A stretch of DNA of 64,000 nt, from contig NZ_HE611051.1 in the NCBI RefSeq assembly GCF_000285575.1, forward strand, positions 582,575 through 646,574. The letters are read 5' to 3'. The stretch is from Clostridium senegalense JC122. Its GTDB lineage: Bacteria; Bacillota; Clostridia; Clostridiales; Clostridiaceae. This document shows, piece by piece, positions 63,750 to 64,000 of this stretch. The position numbers were made by a program, and so were the translations under genes. The notes below the pieces were generated by a model, which saw only the letters and a program-made list of their open reading frames with translations, had not been told where the DNA came from and made no database searches. Position 1 is the first letter of the stretch. Each line of letters opens with the position of its first letter.

Positions 63750-64000
63750 ACAATAAATCTCTCCCATTAAATTAATAGTCTTATTAATAACTTATAAAAA
63801 TAATTTATAAAAATAATAGTAGGACTTATACTTGCAAGTATTTTTAGTCTACATATTTATAATAGTAAGCTTATCTAATAATAGTGTCGTATTTTTTAAA
63901 AAATGTTTAGGATAAATAATATAATTAATAAAATTCTTACTTTTTCTATTAATTTCTACCTTATAATAAGCAAATTTACTTTATTTTGATACTAAAAAAG
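63750..64000. other. chitinase upstream region
   Basis: 251 AT-rich bases before the chitinase start. A minus-strand TTGCAA near 63830 with TATTTT 16 bases on is a weak promoter candidate; nothing else is identifiable up to the window end. Confidence 0.3.

Overview
The window is about 64 kb of very AT-rich DNA. AGGAGG-type ribosome binding sites, dense same-strand operons, ptb/buk and 2-oxoacid:ferredoxin genes, an iron-only hydrogenase and a selenocysteine formate dehydrogenase all point to a strictly anaerobic, fermentative Clostridium (sensu stricto). The species cannot be fixed from the sequence alone. No rRNA, tRNA, CRISPR array, transposase or phage module was seen. Nearly all genes are on the minus strand.

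Region 1 (1-12.4 kb) is accessory in character: a frame-broken small membrane protein, a DUF2785 protein, two alpha/beta hydrolases, a nitrilase-family hydrolase, two Nudix hydrolases, a pair of ABC exporters, a double-GNAT acetyltransferase, a hexapeptide acyltransferase and gene remnants. Small palindromic repeats and a structured repeat lie between them. Region 2 (12.4-35.7 kb) is core: glmS with its glmS ribozyme, glmM, two bactofilins, a 2-oxoacid:ferredoxin oxidoreductase operon (korDABC), a buk-ptb-buk-ATPase operon, and cdaA-cdaR followed by a COG2509 flavoprotein. Next come a putative secreted pair, thioredoxin, and an ECF sigma/anti-sigma/TPR operon.

Region 3 (35.8-52.1 kb) is a formate/molybdenum island. 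It holds modABC, a UGA-containing fdhF, moeA-mobB-fdhD, two four-cluster ferredoxin subunits flanking a [FeFe] hydrogenase, and moaB-mobA-moaA-moaC plus a MOSC protein. Together these encode a soluble formate dehydrogenase-hydrogenase assembly like the hydrogen-dependent CO2 reductase (HDCR) or formate hydrogenlyase of acetogens and clostridia, with its metal uptake and cofactor supply. The island is bracketed by citrate-lyase accessory genes (citC on one side, citX-citG on the other), but no citrate lyase subunit is in the window. Region 4 (52.3-56.6 kb) is a sigma-54 unit: an enhancer-binding regulator beside a -24/-12 promoter that drives a glutamine-amidotransferase-like hydrolase and an amino acid permease. 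Region 5 (57-64 kb) has a conserved hypothetical protein, a DUF5714 protein, an HExxH metallopeptidase and a two-catalytic-domain secreted chitinase.

Two cross-cutting observations deserve attention. First, five reading frames (small membrane protein, ABC exporter N-terminus, sigma factor, anti-sigma factor, chitinase) each become normal if one adenine is added to an A-tract. That means either homopolymer undercalling in the assembly or slippage-prone genes. Second, a 12-base sequence in a longer similar context occurs upstream of both modA and moaB, and may be an unrecognised molybdenum-responsive site.
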